NCBI RefSeq assembly: GCF_934295145.1 | Contig: NZ_CAKRAS010000067.1 | Location: 1 to 13,206 of the forward strand | Direction: 5' to 3' | DNA: 13,206 nucleotides | Source of the DNA: an uncultured Eubacterium sp. | GTDB lineage: Bacteria > Bacillota > Clostridia > Lachnospirales > Lachnospiraceae | Program-made: the position numbers and the translations under genes | Shown here: in pieces, positions 7,096-13,206 of the stretch | Layout: each line of letters starts with the position of its first letter | Numbering within the stretch: the stretch's first letter is position 1 | Notes under the pieces: generated by a model | What the model saw: only the letters and a program-made list of their open reading frames with translations | Told to the model about the DNA's origin: nothing | The model's database searches: none

Positions 7096-7124
7096 ATCAT
7101 AACACAATCACACGTTTTTGTGAA
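7096..7124 (-). promoter_or_regulatory. Sigma-A-like extended -10 promoter for the lipoprotein gene
   Basis: On the minus strand TTCACA (7119-7124, five of six) and TATGAT (7096-7101, five of six) are spaced by 17 nt. TG one base before the -10 adds an extended -10 element. The predicted start near 7089 gives a leader of about 86 nt. It faces the plus-strand promoter at 7038-7066. Confidence 0.6.
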
Positions 7125-7137
7125 CAGGAGATTCTGC

Positions 7138-7644
7138 ATGATTGCACTGAAAATAACCGAGATCGGCACTTTTATCAACAAACTTTTAAAGGATGGAATG
7201 TGTGACCATTTTCTGCTTCAGGAAGCAGTGATCACACAGGCTGCTACCTACAATATCGATGGTAGTTTCCACCCGGATTATTACGAGCCAGAAGAACGGG
7301 AAACCCTGCATTTAGAGGGACTATCCTATCTTCCATTTTCCCTGCTGCGCCCGAATTGCCTGAAGCTGATGCAAGGCAAAAAGAAACCATTATTTTTTAA
7401 ATTTGTATTTTTACTGTCACCGGAAAATCAGGAGAAAACACTTTCCCGTTCCGGGACAGCATTTTCCACGGAGGATATCAGCGGCATGTATCTGCACTTC
7501 ACTTATAAAAATGATGCGCTGATCTGCACCACAGGGATTTCCTACCGCCTGTTTTCTCTGGACAAATCACTGGAGCAGGAATGGGACCGCCTTGTTTCGG
7601 TCTTTCTGCGCCAGCATGGGATTATAGCAGAGCCGGTCGATTAA
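7138..7644 (+). CDS. DUF5721-like protein of unknown function
   Basis: This is a soluble 168-residue protein with no signal peptide or membrane segment. The opening MIALKITEIGTFINKLL and the following DHFLLQEAVITQAATYNIDG resemble the DUF5721 family that I associate with Lachnospiraceae; function is unknown. The start at 7138 is set by AGGAG 7 nt upstream; the frame runs six codons further to a GTG without support. A conserved-looking Leu/Phe-rich core (about 65-100) suggests a compact alpha/beta fold, but no catalytic motif is visible. It is the only plus-strand gene in the window, is monocistronic, and ends in a strong terminator that includes its last codons. Confidence 0.72.
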   Translation: MIALKITEIGTFINKLLKDGMCDHFLLQEAVITQAATYNIDGSFHPDYYEPEERETLHLEGLSYLPFSLLRPNCLKLMQGKKKPLFFKFVFLLSPENQEKTLSRSGTAFSTEDISGMYLHFTYKNDALICTTGISYRLFSLDKSLEQEWDRLVSVFLRQHGIIAEPVD

Positions 7645-7659
7645 CGACCGGCTTTTTTT
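7631..7659 (+). terminator. Intrinsic terminator overlapping the DUF5721-like stop codon
   Basis: AGCCGGTCG (7631-7639) pairs perfectly with CGACCGGCT (7645-7653) around a 5-nt loop, followed by a run of seven T ending at 7659. The TAA stop (7642-7644) sits in the loop and the preceding codons form the left arm. There is no matching T-run on the minus strand, so it acts for the plus-strand gene only. Confidence 0.85.
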
Positions 7660-7737
7660 ATTTGATAAATATTTCTTTAGGATAATATTCCTTCTCTCAT
7701 CCATATAGTTTTCTATCCTTATCCGGAAAACTCAGCC

Positions 7738-8196
7738 TTAATCTACATGCAGTAATTCCCGAAAAAACAGCACCGCCGTTCCAACGAAAATGCACAGATC
7801 TGCAATATTATAAATAAACTTTCTCAGAAATGGAATTGGAATCTGAAACTGTACATAATCTGTTACATATCCATGAAAAAACCGCTCTAGCAGATTTGCT
7901 AGTCCACCGCCAAGGATCAGTGCTAGTCCTGCTTTCAGTGCCTTTTTCCCTTTTAACGTCATGGCAAGCAGAAATGTCACCGCAATCAGGCTGACCACAC
8001 CAATGCCAATGCCTTTCACGAGCGCCGGACGTTTTTCCAACGTGTCATTTGCCATGCCGACATTGTGATATTTGCGCAGCGTGATATGTCCTTTTCCAAT
8101 GGATTTTCGCTCTGTGGCTGTAAAATTTTTATTGATGTGGCGGCGGATCACAGCTTCCGCCAAACAAATCGCACCAATGAGCATTACGTAAATCAT
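7738..8196 (-). CDS. lspA: Signal peptidase II (LspA)-like membrane protein
   Basis: This 152-residue protein with four predicted membrane helices resembles prolipoprotein signal peptidase, the aspartyl protease that removes signal peptides from lipoproteins. The catalytic aspartates appear kept: D113 in HGYVTDY and D133 in YNIAD, about the usual distance apart. Also kept are the Asn of KYHNVG (N45, the family NxG position) and N101 and R105 of the GNxxDR motif. Two usually invariant acidic positions are Glu instead of Asp: E104 in NLLER and E14 in the first helix. It may be a divergent LspA paralogue rather than the housekeeping enzyme. The ATG overlaps the larC stop (ATGA) and has GGAG 8 nt upstream, so it is translationally coupled to larC. 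Confidence 0.78.
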   Translation of the reverse strand: MIYVMLIGAICLAEAVIRRHINKNFTATERKSIGKGHITLRKYHNVGMANDTLEKRPALVKGIGIGVVSLIAVTFLLAMTLKGKKALKAGLALILGGGLANLLERFFHGYVTDYVQFQIPIPFLRKFIYNIADLCIFVGTAVLFFRELLHVD

Positions 8197-9455
8197 ACTG
8201 TCTCTTCTCCTTTTTTATTCTTGCCAAAAAGTTCCCGTTCTATACAGCGATATACTTCTCTGAATGGCAGACCAGTTTTCCGCGCAATAGCGGCCACGGT
8301 CTCGTATTCCAGCGTTACCGTCTCCCCGGCTTCCCGTATCATTCGTTTCACGGCTACTTCCCCGAAAGAACTTTTTTTCTGTTCGATCTTTCGTTGCAAA
8401 ACCGTTCGCTCCATCAACTGTCGGCGGATTCCGATGGTCGTTGTCTCACCAAAGATGATCTTTTCCATCTTCTGCTGATCTGTCGGTCTGCACAGCACCG
8501 TCAGCATATACGCCGGCCGGTTCTTTTTCATATAAATCGGCAGATAACATACATCCAGAGCACCTTCCTGCATTAAACGTTCCATGGTATAACCAAGCAC
8601 TTCCCCACTACAATCATCCAGATTGCATTCCATTTTACAGATCATATCGCCCTGACTGACCTTCTGGGTATGCTCCTGTCCGGCTGTTTTTTCTGCTCCC
8701 ACCGGTTGTTTCTCTTTTCCCGAAGTATTTTTCTTTCCGATTTTATGAAAAAGGCGACTCTCATGTGCCTCTTCCTCTTCTGCTGTCACAGTTTCCCCTT
8801 CTGCCTCAAAAAGCATGACACGCAGTCGCGCTGCCTCTCCATTGGAAGCAATTCCATTTCCCACCCCCTGTTTTATAATGTGATAGTTTTCCGGAAGATG
8901 ATCCGTTGTCCGGCTTGCTGCAAGGATTGCCGCTCCGTCCGGTGTCACCCATGCGCCTTCCCGCTCCATCATCTGCAATGGAATTCCTGCATTCATCAAT
9001 GTGTATAATGTTTCCGGAAGAGGCACCGGCATAATGCCCCGCTCCGTATAAATCTGCCCGAACCCCTCGTAAATTTCCGAACAGATTACTTCCTCAATCT
9101 GCAGTTGATCCATACAGATTGCCGCTGTCATCATCGCCATAACACCATCAAAATCTTTCCCGGAAAATTTCAGTTCGCCGGCATCTTTTTTCTGTACAGC
9201 AGTTTTTGCGTTCAGCCAGATTGCATAAGCTCTGGCAAACAGCTGCTCTGCACCTGCAGGAAGTGAAAAATCTCCGATCCGATCCTGCAGATTTTTCAAC
9301 ATCGCCTGTTTGGTCTCATCGGAGCAGCGTACACTCAGCAGCCGTTTCACTGTTTCCTTTATTTTTGACTGTTCCGGAAGCAGCTGCAGCAATGCTTCGG
9401 TCAGCATCTGCGCATTTAGACCTTCGTAACATTCCACAAATATCTTTTGTCTCAT
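8193..9455 (-). CDS. larC: LarC-family protein (nickel-pincer cofactor maturation), N-terminal domain degenerate
   Basis: About 420 residues. LarC inserts nickel into the pincer nucleotide cofactor of lactate racemase. The C-terminal (LarC2-like) domain, about 272-405, is strong: MECNLDDCSGEVLGY, YMKKNRP, GETTTIGIRR and GLPFREVYR. The N-terminal (LarC1-like) domain keeps MPVPLPET and WVTPDGAAIL, but the opening SGxxGDM-type motif reads EGLNAQM, the histidine-rich HFHExG region reads LKFSGKDFDG, and the usual SHG before PVP reads ERG. A charged linker (about 221-271) joins the halves, at the place where L. plantarum larC is split by frameshifting. The ATG at 9455 is chosen because GAGG lies 9 nt upstream; an ATG two codons earlier is too close to it, and the further 47 upstream codons are not protein-like. 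No larA, larB or larE is present here. Confidence 0.82.
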   Translation of the reverse strand: MRQKIFVECYEGLNAQMLTEALLQLLPEQSKIKETVKRLLSVRCSDETKQAMLKNLQDRIGDFSLPAGAEQLFARAYAIWLNAKTAVQKKDAGELKFSGKDFDGVMAMMTAAICMDQLQIEEVICSEIYEGFGQIYTERGIMPVPLPETLYTLMNAGIPLQMMEREGAWVTPDGAAILAASRTTDHLPENYHIIKQGVGNGIASNGEAARLRVMLFEAEGETVTAEEEEAHESRLFHKIGKKNTSGKEKQPVGAEKTAGQEHTQKVSQGDMICKMECNLDDCSGEVLGYTMERLMQEGALDVCYLPIYMKKNRPAYMLTVLCRPTDQQKMEKIIFGETTTIGIRRQLMERTVLQRKIEQKKSSFGEVAVKRMIREAGETVTLEYETVAAIARKTGLPFREVYRCIERELFGKNKKGEETV

Positions 9456-9720
9456 TTTCATTGACCTCGGTTCTTTTTCTTTACCCACAGTATAAAATAA
9501 AATCACAAAAAAAACCATATTTTTCTGTGCTGGATGCACAATAACCAAGTAAAACACTATGATTACCTTTTGGTCATATAAAAAGTGCATAATTTTTTGC
9601 AAAATTTTTTTAAATCATTGTGAACACTTATGTACATACTTTTGCTATTATAATAACTGTAAAAACCCCCAATACATTATAAGTTTTTTGCTACCCCCAT
9701 AGTAAAAAATACCTTCTCCT
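9456..9720. other. AT-rich intergenic region upstream of larC
   Basis: No gene is seen. Near larC there is a possible minus-strand -10 TATACT (9489-9494) with only a poor -35 (TGGTTT, 9512-9517, spacer 17), and next to it a perfect inverted repeat TGTGC-TGGAT-GCACA (9526-9540) that could be an operator. Farther out, TATAAT-like boxes lie around 9649-9656. Two CCCCCA runs (near 9666 and 9695) form a short direct repeat. Homopolymer A and T tracts are frequent. Confidence 0.4.
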
Positions 9721-9721
9721 T

Positions 9722-9753
9722 AAAAGGCAGCCGTTCGGATTTGGCTGCCTTTT
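9722..9753. terminator. Bidirectional intrinsic terminator after the S8 protease gene
   Basis: GGCAGCC and GGCTGCC form a perfect 7-bp stem with a 10-nt loop, flanked by AAAA on the left and TTTTTT on the right. It begins directly after the protease stop codon (9754-9756) on the minus strand. The longer T-run is on the plus strand, so it would also stop any plus-strand transcript from the gap. Confidence 0.8.
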
Positions 9754-11484
9754 TTAACTCCCCCTCAATCTTAATAACGCATCATACACATTCAGCGTCC
9801 CATATCCATACACCGGACTCGGATAATTTCGTTCCGCATCCCGCCCCGCTCCTCGGATCAGTAAATTTTTCAGATCCACCGTATTCAAATACATCATATT
9901 ATTTTCCACAATTCCCCACTGAAAAATCTGTGCACAGGCGCCCGCCATCAATGCTGCGCTGACACTTGTTCCACTGCGTACTTCATATCGGTCACGCAGC
10001 ACCGGCCCCGTCACATTCACCCCCGGTGCGATGATATCCGGTTTTACCTGATCCAAACTTGAAAATCCCCGTCCGGAATCTGGATAAACACTTCCGCCCA
10101 CAGAATTGTAAGCTCCGGTTGTGACCGCCACCCTTGACATCCCAGGCATTGTGATCGTTGTATCCGGACTGGAACGTAAAAAAAACACTTCGCCACTTAA
10201 GAATGCCGTCAATGGCAGCCAGCAGAAAATGTTTCCACTCAGTACCAACTCCGGTTGTATTTCCACCGTCCAGATTCCAGCAAGTGGAGTCTCAAATCGC
10301 AGTGCGATCAGCTGCATGCTGTTTCTCGTTCCCACAATGGCATACTCCACTGTCAATTTCGTCTGTTCAAATAAAAATGTATATTCCTGCCGGTTTCCCG
10401 GGCGCACCACCATATTCGGAAGCCGTTCTCCGGTAGGCGACAGCACGGAGATCCGATAGATTTCCGGCACCATCGTCCACACTTCCAACCAAAATCCCCG
10501 GACTTGTTCTCCAACAGAAACTTCCATGCTTTCTGTTTTTCCCACCGAAAGACCTCTGCGCTGCTCATGGTGCCTCTGATTGGCCTCATTTCCGGCCGCC
10601 ACCACCACGGCCCGCTGTCTCCGTCTTCCAAGTTCATCGCACAGGACAGACAATGGTTCTTCCCCTGCATGACTTCCGAGGCTTCCACCCATTCCGATAC
10701 ACAATACAAGCGGCAGCCGCTGCTCATAGGCAAACCGGTTCAGCCAGGCCAATCCCATCATCAGATCATTTTCCTGGTAACATTCCGCACCCTCAGGGAT
10801 AAAATAATACTCCCGCAGATACTGCTTTGCCTGCTTGCATTTTACCACCGCAATATTTGCCAGAGGTGCCGCCCCGGAAAACTCTGCTCCGGCATCCATA
10901 CTGCCACAGGCCACCCCGGCCAGAAATGTGCCATGTCCGTTTTCGTCCCGCAAGGGCACAATTTCCTGCGGGTGTTCTGACTGCAGTGCAGCATTGATCT
11001 CATCCTCACTGTAAAAGGTCCCATATACCATACCATCTGGCGGTATTCCATCCTGCCTGGTCTGATCCCAGATGCCAAGAATTCTCGTACTCCCATCCTG
11101 GTTTCGAAACGTCGCATGCTCATACGTAATGCCCGTATCAACAAACCCAATCAGAACACCCTGTCCTTGCAGATCAAACGCTGTCGGATTTTGCAGACGC
11201 AGAATCCCGCTGACTTCCAATGCGGTCATATCCATCGGCGTCAAGCAATGTGGAATCGTCAGATACGGATAATCCTGCAGGTTCAGCTCCGGCGACCGCC
11301 GCCTGCTGTAATAGCCGATATCATACGTATCATCTACCTGTATGATGCATTCCGGATCTCCCAATGGGTAGCCTCCAATATAATCCAGAATCAGATCATA
11401 ATAATCATTAGAATAGACCGCTTCTTTGCAAAGTTCCTTGTCCAAACTTCTGCTGCGCTCCTTTTGATTTGTTACTATCATCAT
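9754..11484 (-). CDS. S8 family (subtilisin-like) protease, cytoplasmic, Csp-like
   Basis: A 576-residue subtilase with an intact catalytic set: Asp in GFVDTGIT (D116), His in NGHGTFLAG (H184), oxyanion Asn in AAGNEA (N299) and Ser in RSGTSVSAALMAG (S507). A large insertion of about 145 residues, beta-strand-rich in appearance, lies between the oxyanion and serine blocks, as in the clostridial Csp germination proteases. There is no signal peptide, and residues 1-85 resemble the short N-terminal region of that group. The role is unknown; many Lachnospiraceae carry several such proteases, and a link to spores is only an analogy. The ATG at 11484 has no clear Shine-Dalgarno site, whereas AAGGAG (11458-11463) lies inside the frame, 12 nt before a TTG (11445), so the true start may be lower. 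The gene stands alone between two terminators. Confidence 0.9.
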   Translation of the reverse strand: MMIVTNQKERSRSLDKELCKEAVYSNDYYDLILDYIGGYPLGDPECIIQVDDTYDIGYYSRRRSPELNLQDYPYLTIPHCLTPMDMTALEVSGILRLQNPTAFDLQGQGVLIGFVDTGITYEHATFRNQDGSTRILGIWDQTRQDGIPPDGMVYGTFYSEDEINAALQSEHPQEIVPLRDENGHGTFLAGVACGSMDAGAEFSGAAPLANIAVVKCKQAKQYLREYYFIPEGAECYQENDLMMGLAWLNRFAYEQRLPLVLCIGMGGSLGSHAGEEPLSVLCDELGRRRQRAVVVAAGNEANQRHHEQRRGLSVGKTESMEVSVGEQVRGFWLEVWTMVPEIYRISVLSPTGERLPNMVVRPGNRQEYTFLFEQTKLTVEYAIVGTRNSMQLIALRFETPLAGIWTVEIQPELVLSGNIFCWLPLTAFLSGEVFFLRSSPDTTITMPGMSRVAVTTGAYNSVGGSVYPDSGRGFSSLDQVKPDIIAPGVNVTGPVLRDRYEVRSGTSVSAALMAGACAQIFQWGIVENNMMYLNTVDLKNLLIRGAGRDAERNYPSPVYGYGTLNVYDALLRLRGS

Positions 11485-11535
11485 ATGTTTTTAATACAGG
11501 AAAGTGTGATTCAGATAGAACAATTTTCTCTATCA

Positions 11536-11584
11536 AAAAAAGAACGTACCAGGGAAAAATTAGTTTTTCCCGGTACGTTCTTTT
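11536..11584 (-). terminator. Intrinsic terminator after the PhzF-family gene
   Basis: Arms of about 21 nt (11536-11559 with 11564-11584) include AAGAACGTACC and GGTACGTTCTT and an A/T-rich upper stem, with one bulged base and a 4-nt loop. On the minus strand the stem runs into a T-run, 27 nt beyond the phzF-like stop. The arms are longer than typical, and both outer ends are A/T tracts, so it may work in both directions. Confidence 0.85.
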
Positions 11585-11611
11585 CAAATTTGATTAACTT
11601 TTATTTGATTT

Positions 11612-12571
11612 TTAATTCTTCAGTTCAATTCCTTCCTGACAGATCACACCACAGCCCCCGACCCACACAGACGGCTTCTGTTCCTGTATCTTCACTTTCG
11701 TGTAGACCCTGGATGGACGGTTCATGTGCTCTCCCTGAAGGAAACAGTTGATCTGATTTATTTTAATCCTACCCATCTGATACAGATAATATGTCAATCC
11801 TCCATTGGATGTTCCCGTGGCACATTCCTCAGGAATATCATACAACGGTGCATAATTACTGCAATATGCGGTAATTTCATTTTTCTCTGTATCACAACAG
11901 TTTAAATATTCTGTTTTGTTCCGCAGATTCAGACAGGACATATGTACCCCTACCACATCCAGTTCCTCTGAAATTCTGCGAACTTCTTCTTCATGCTGTA
12001 CTGCCTTCATTAAAGCATCCCTGCTTCTGACACACACATGAATATCTCTCAAACCAGATTTCACGATACGGACTTTCATCTCTTCATCCAGTGCATCCGT
12101 GTCCAGCTCATAAGCCTTACAGATCCGTTCTGTCATCTGCTGATCCAGAACCTGATCCATTTCCGGCTGATCCATCTCCATCCAGATGATTCCTTCTGAA
12201 ACTTCTACCGACAGATGTGCTTCCCTTGTAACAAGTTCATACACACCATCCTCAATCACACCTTTCTGATATAAATAAGAAAAAGATGCAATTGTTGCAT
12301 GACCACACAACGGAACTTCTGCTGCCGGGGTAAAATAGCGAATGGCAAAACTTCTGTCATTCAACCGAGTGATAAATGCGGTTTCAGAAAAATGAAGCTT
12401 AGACGCAATCTGCTGCATCTGAGTATCCGCCAGAATCTCACGTTTCGCATCGGCAGATTCGTGCAACGGAAACATTTTTCCTGAAGCATTCTCTTCACTC
12501 AGATATACAACTCCTGCCGGATTCCCACCTTCCGGCTGATCTGAAAATCCATTGACTACGTTTACTTTCAT
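11612..12571 (-). CDS. PhzF family isomerase-like protein
   Basis: A 319-residue protein of the PhzF / diaminopimelate-epimerase-like fold, with two similar lobes. Kept marks are GFSDQPEGGNPAGVV (8-22), the catalytic glutamate of FSETAF (E63), VPLCGHATIAS (86-96), and CATGTSNGG (250-258) in the second lobe, where the family more often has PATGS. Length is normal for the family (about 260-320). The substrate is not predictable: characterised members isomerise an aryl dihydro acid in phenazine synthesis, and most bacterial ones are uncharacterised. The start at 12571 is 20 nt below the transporter stop, with GGGAAG about 12 nt upstream. It is probably co-transcribed with the transporter. Confidence 0.85.
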   Translation of the reverse strand: MKVNVVNGFSDQPEGGNPAGVVYLSEENASGKMFPLHESADAKREILADTQMQQIASKLHFSETAFITRLNDRSFAIRYFTPAAEVPLCGHATIASFSYLYQKGVIEDGVYELVTREAHLSVEVSEGIIWMEMDQPEMDQVLDQQMTERICKAYELDTDALDEEMKVRIVKSGLRDIHVCVRSRDALMKAVQHEEEVRRISEELDVVGVHMSCLNLRNKTEYLNCCDTEKNEITAYCSNYAPLYDIPEECATGTSNGGLTYYLYQMGRIKINQINCFLQGEHMNRPSRVYTKVKIQEQKPSVWVGGCGVICQEGIELKN

Positions 12572-12591
12572 GGTTTTTTGAAACTTCCCTT

Positions 12592-13206
12592 TCAGTTCTT
12601 TGTGCCTGAACTCTCTGCCTTCTTTTTTGCTCCCCTGTTGGCAAAGAATTCAGATATAATAGATGAGGCTATGATCACTGAACCTCCGACAACCAACTGC
12701 CAGTATAACGGATCCCCAAGCATAAGTACTGCCAGCAATGTAGCAAATACACTTTCAAAGGATAACAAAATACCACTCGTTGTCGTGGATACCCGCTTCA
12801 TGCCGTATAAACACAGAAAATAAGGAACAATTGAGCAGAAAACTGCCAGGAAGAAAAATGCTCCAAATGGCAGTGCGATAGTGCCGATTTTCCTGAAGTC
12901 TCCGCTGATCAGTGTTGCAACCCAGGCAAGCACTGCCACAGTTCCCATCTGTGTAAGATTCAACAGCCAACCATCATACTGTTTACTGAATTTCGATGAG
13001 TATACAATATGTACAGCATAGGAAAGTGCGCATCCTGCACTGAGCAGATCACCTTTATTAAAGGAATCCAGCCCATTTGCCAGGAGGAGACATATTCCAA
13101 CCATACAAATTACAGATGCAAGTACATCACTGCCTGTCGGTTTCTTTCTTCTTATAATAAGATACACGATCGGAAGTATAATAATATAAGATGCTATAAT
13201 AAACGA
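12592..13206 (-). CDS. EamA/DMT family transporter, 5' part cut off by the window edge
   Basis: About 205 codons are open from the right edge to the stop; an internal GTG at 13167 is not the real start because hydrophobic coding sequence (SYIIILPIVYLIIRR) continues past it. At least six membrane helices are visible, with the second EamA repeat starting near SAGCALSYAVHIVYSSK and ending at PLYWQLVVGGSVIIASSIIS. This matches the drug/metabolite transporter superfamily (usual length about 300), so roughly 90-100 N-terminal residues are outside the window. The tail is basic. The cargo is unknown; pairing with a PhzF-like enzyme suggests a small-molecule exporter, as inference only. Confidence 0.85.
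   Translation of the reverse strand, partial: SFIIASYIIILPIVYLIIRRKKPTGSDVLASVICMVGICLLLANGLDSFNKGDLLSAGCALSYAVHIVYSSKFSKQYDGWLLNLTQMGTVAVLAWVATLISGDFRKIGTIALPFGAFFFLAVFCSIVPYFLCLYGMKRVSTTTSGILLSFESVFATLLAVLMLGDPLYWQLVVGGSVIIASSIISEFFANRGAKKKAESSGTKN

Noticed and set aside
8394..9544. Several plus-strand frames of 60-112 codons opposite larC
   Set aside because: They are shadows of the larC coding strand with no Shine-Dalgarno site, domain or plausible composition.
9456..9602. N-terminal extension of the LarC-like protein to 9602
   Set aside because: The extra 49 codons are not like the family and lack a start signal; a GAGG at 9 nt supports the ATG at 9455.
11478..11535. Sporulation sigma-factor promoter upstream of the S8 protease (CATATGAT resembles a sigma-E -10)
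   Set aside because: No matching -35 lies at the right spacing, and the box overlaps the first ATG.

Overview
The window looks like a piece of chromosome from a low-to-mid GC anaerobic Firmicute, most likely a gut member of the Lachnospiraceae. This is inferred from gene content and style: purine-rich Shine-Dalgarno (SD) sites, a DUF5721-type protein, a Csp-like cytoplasmic subtilisin, a RibU-type ECF component, and a phasin-like protein next to an AarF/UbiB kinase. No rRNA, tRNA, CRISPR array, transposase or phage gene is visible. All genes but one read on the minus strand.

Layout, left to right. Positions 1-533 hold no convincing gene. They contain two long, imperfect, self-complementary elements: about 9-253 with 14-bp perfect terminal inverted repeats, and 317-514, about 200 nt that fold almost end to end. 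Then comes metY (534-1817), with its own sigma-A-like promoter and a near-perfect CcpA cre site at the transcription start. Upstream of it on the minus strand is a tight cluster: a phasin-like helical protein (4499-4176), an AarF/UbiB kinase-like protein (4149-2548) and a riboflavin-type ECF S component (2528-1914). Next are a sulfotransferase (5710-4601) and a lipoprotein with a transglutaminase-like domain (7002-5833). Divergent from the lipoprotein is the only plus-strand gene, a DUF5721-like protein (7138-7644), which ends in a terminator that surrounds its own stop codon.

The second half carries a translationally coupled pair, a LarC-like protein (9455-8193) and a signal-peptidase-II-like protein (8196-7738, 4-nt overlap). 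After these come a stand-alone S8 subtilisin-like protease without a signal peptide (11484-9754), a PhzF-family isomerase-like protein (12571-11612), and the 3' part of an EamA/DMT transporter running off the right edge (13206-12592). Clear intrinsic terminators separate PhzF from the protease and the protease from larC.

The genes form small independent units rather than one pathway. The items most worth a second look are the two hairpin elements at the left edge, the LarC-like protein whose N-terminal domain has lost family motifs while the C-terminal domain is well kept, its coupling to an LspA-like protein with two Asp-to-Glu changes, the phasin/UbiB pair, the sulfotransferase, and the facing promoters between the lipoprotein and the DUF5721 gene. 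I saw no complete, clearly undescribed multi-gene system. Functional calls rest on recognised motifs only; no database search was possible.
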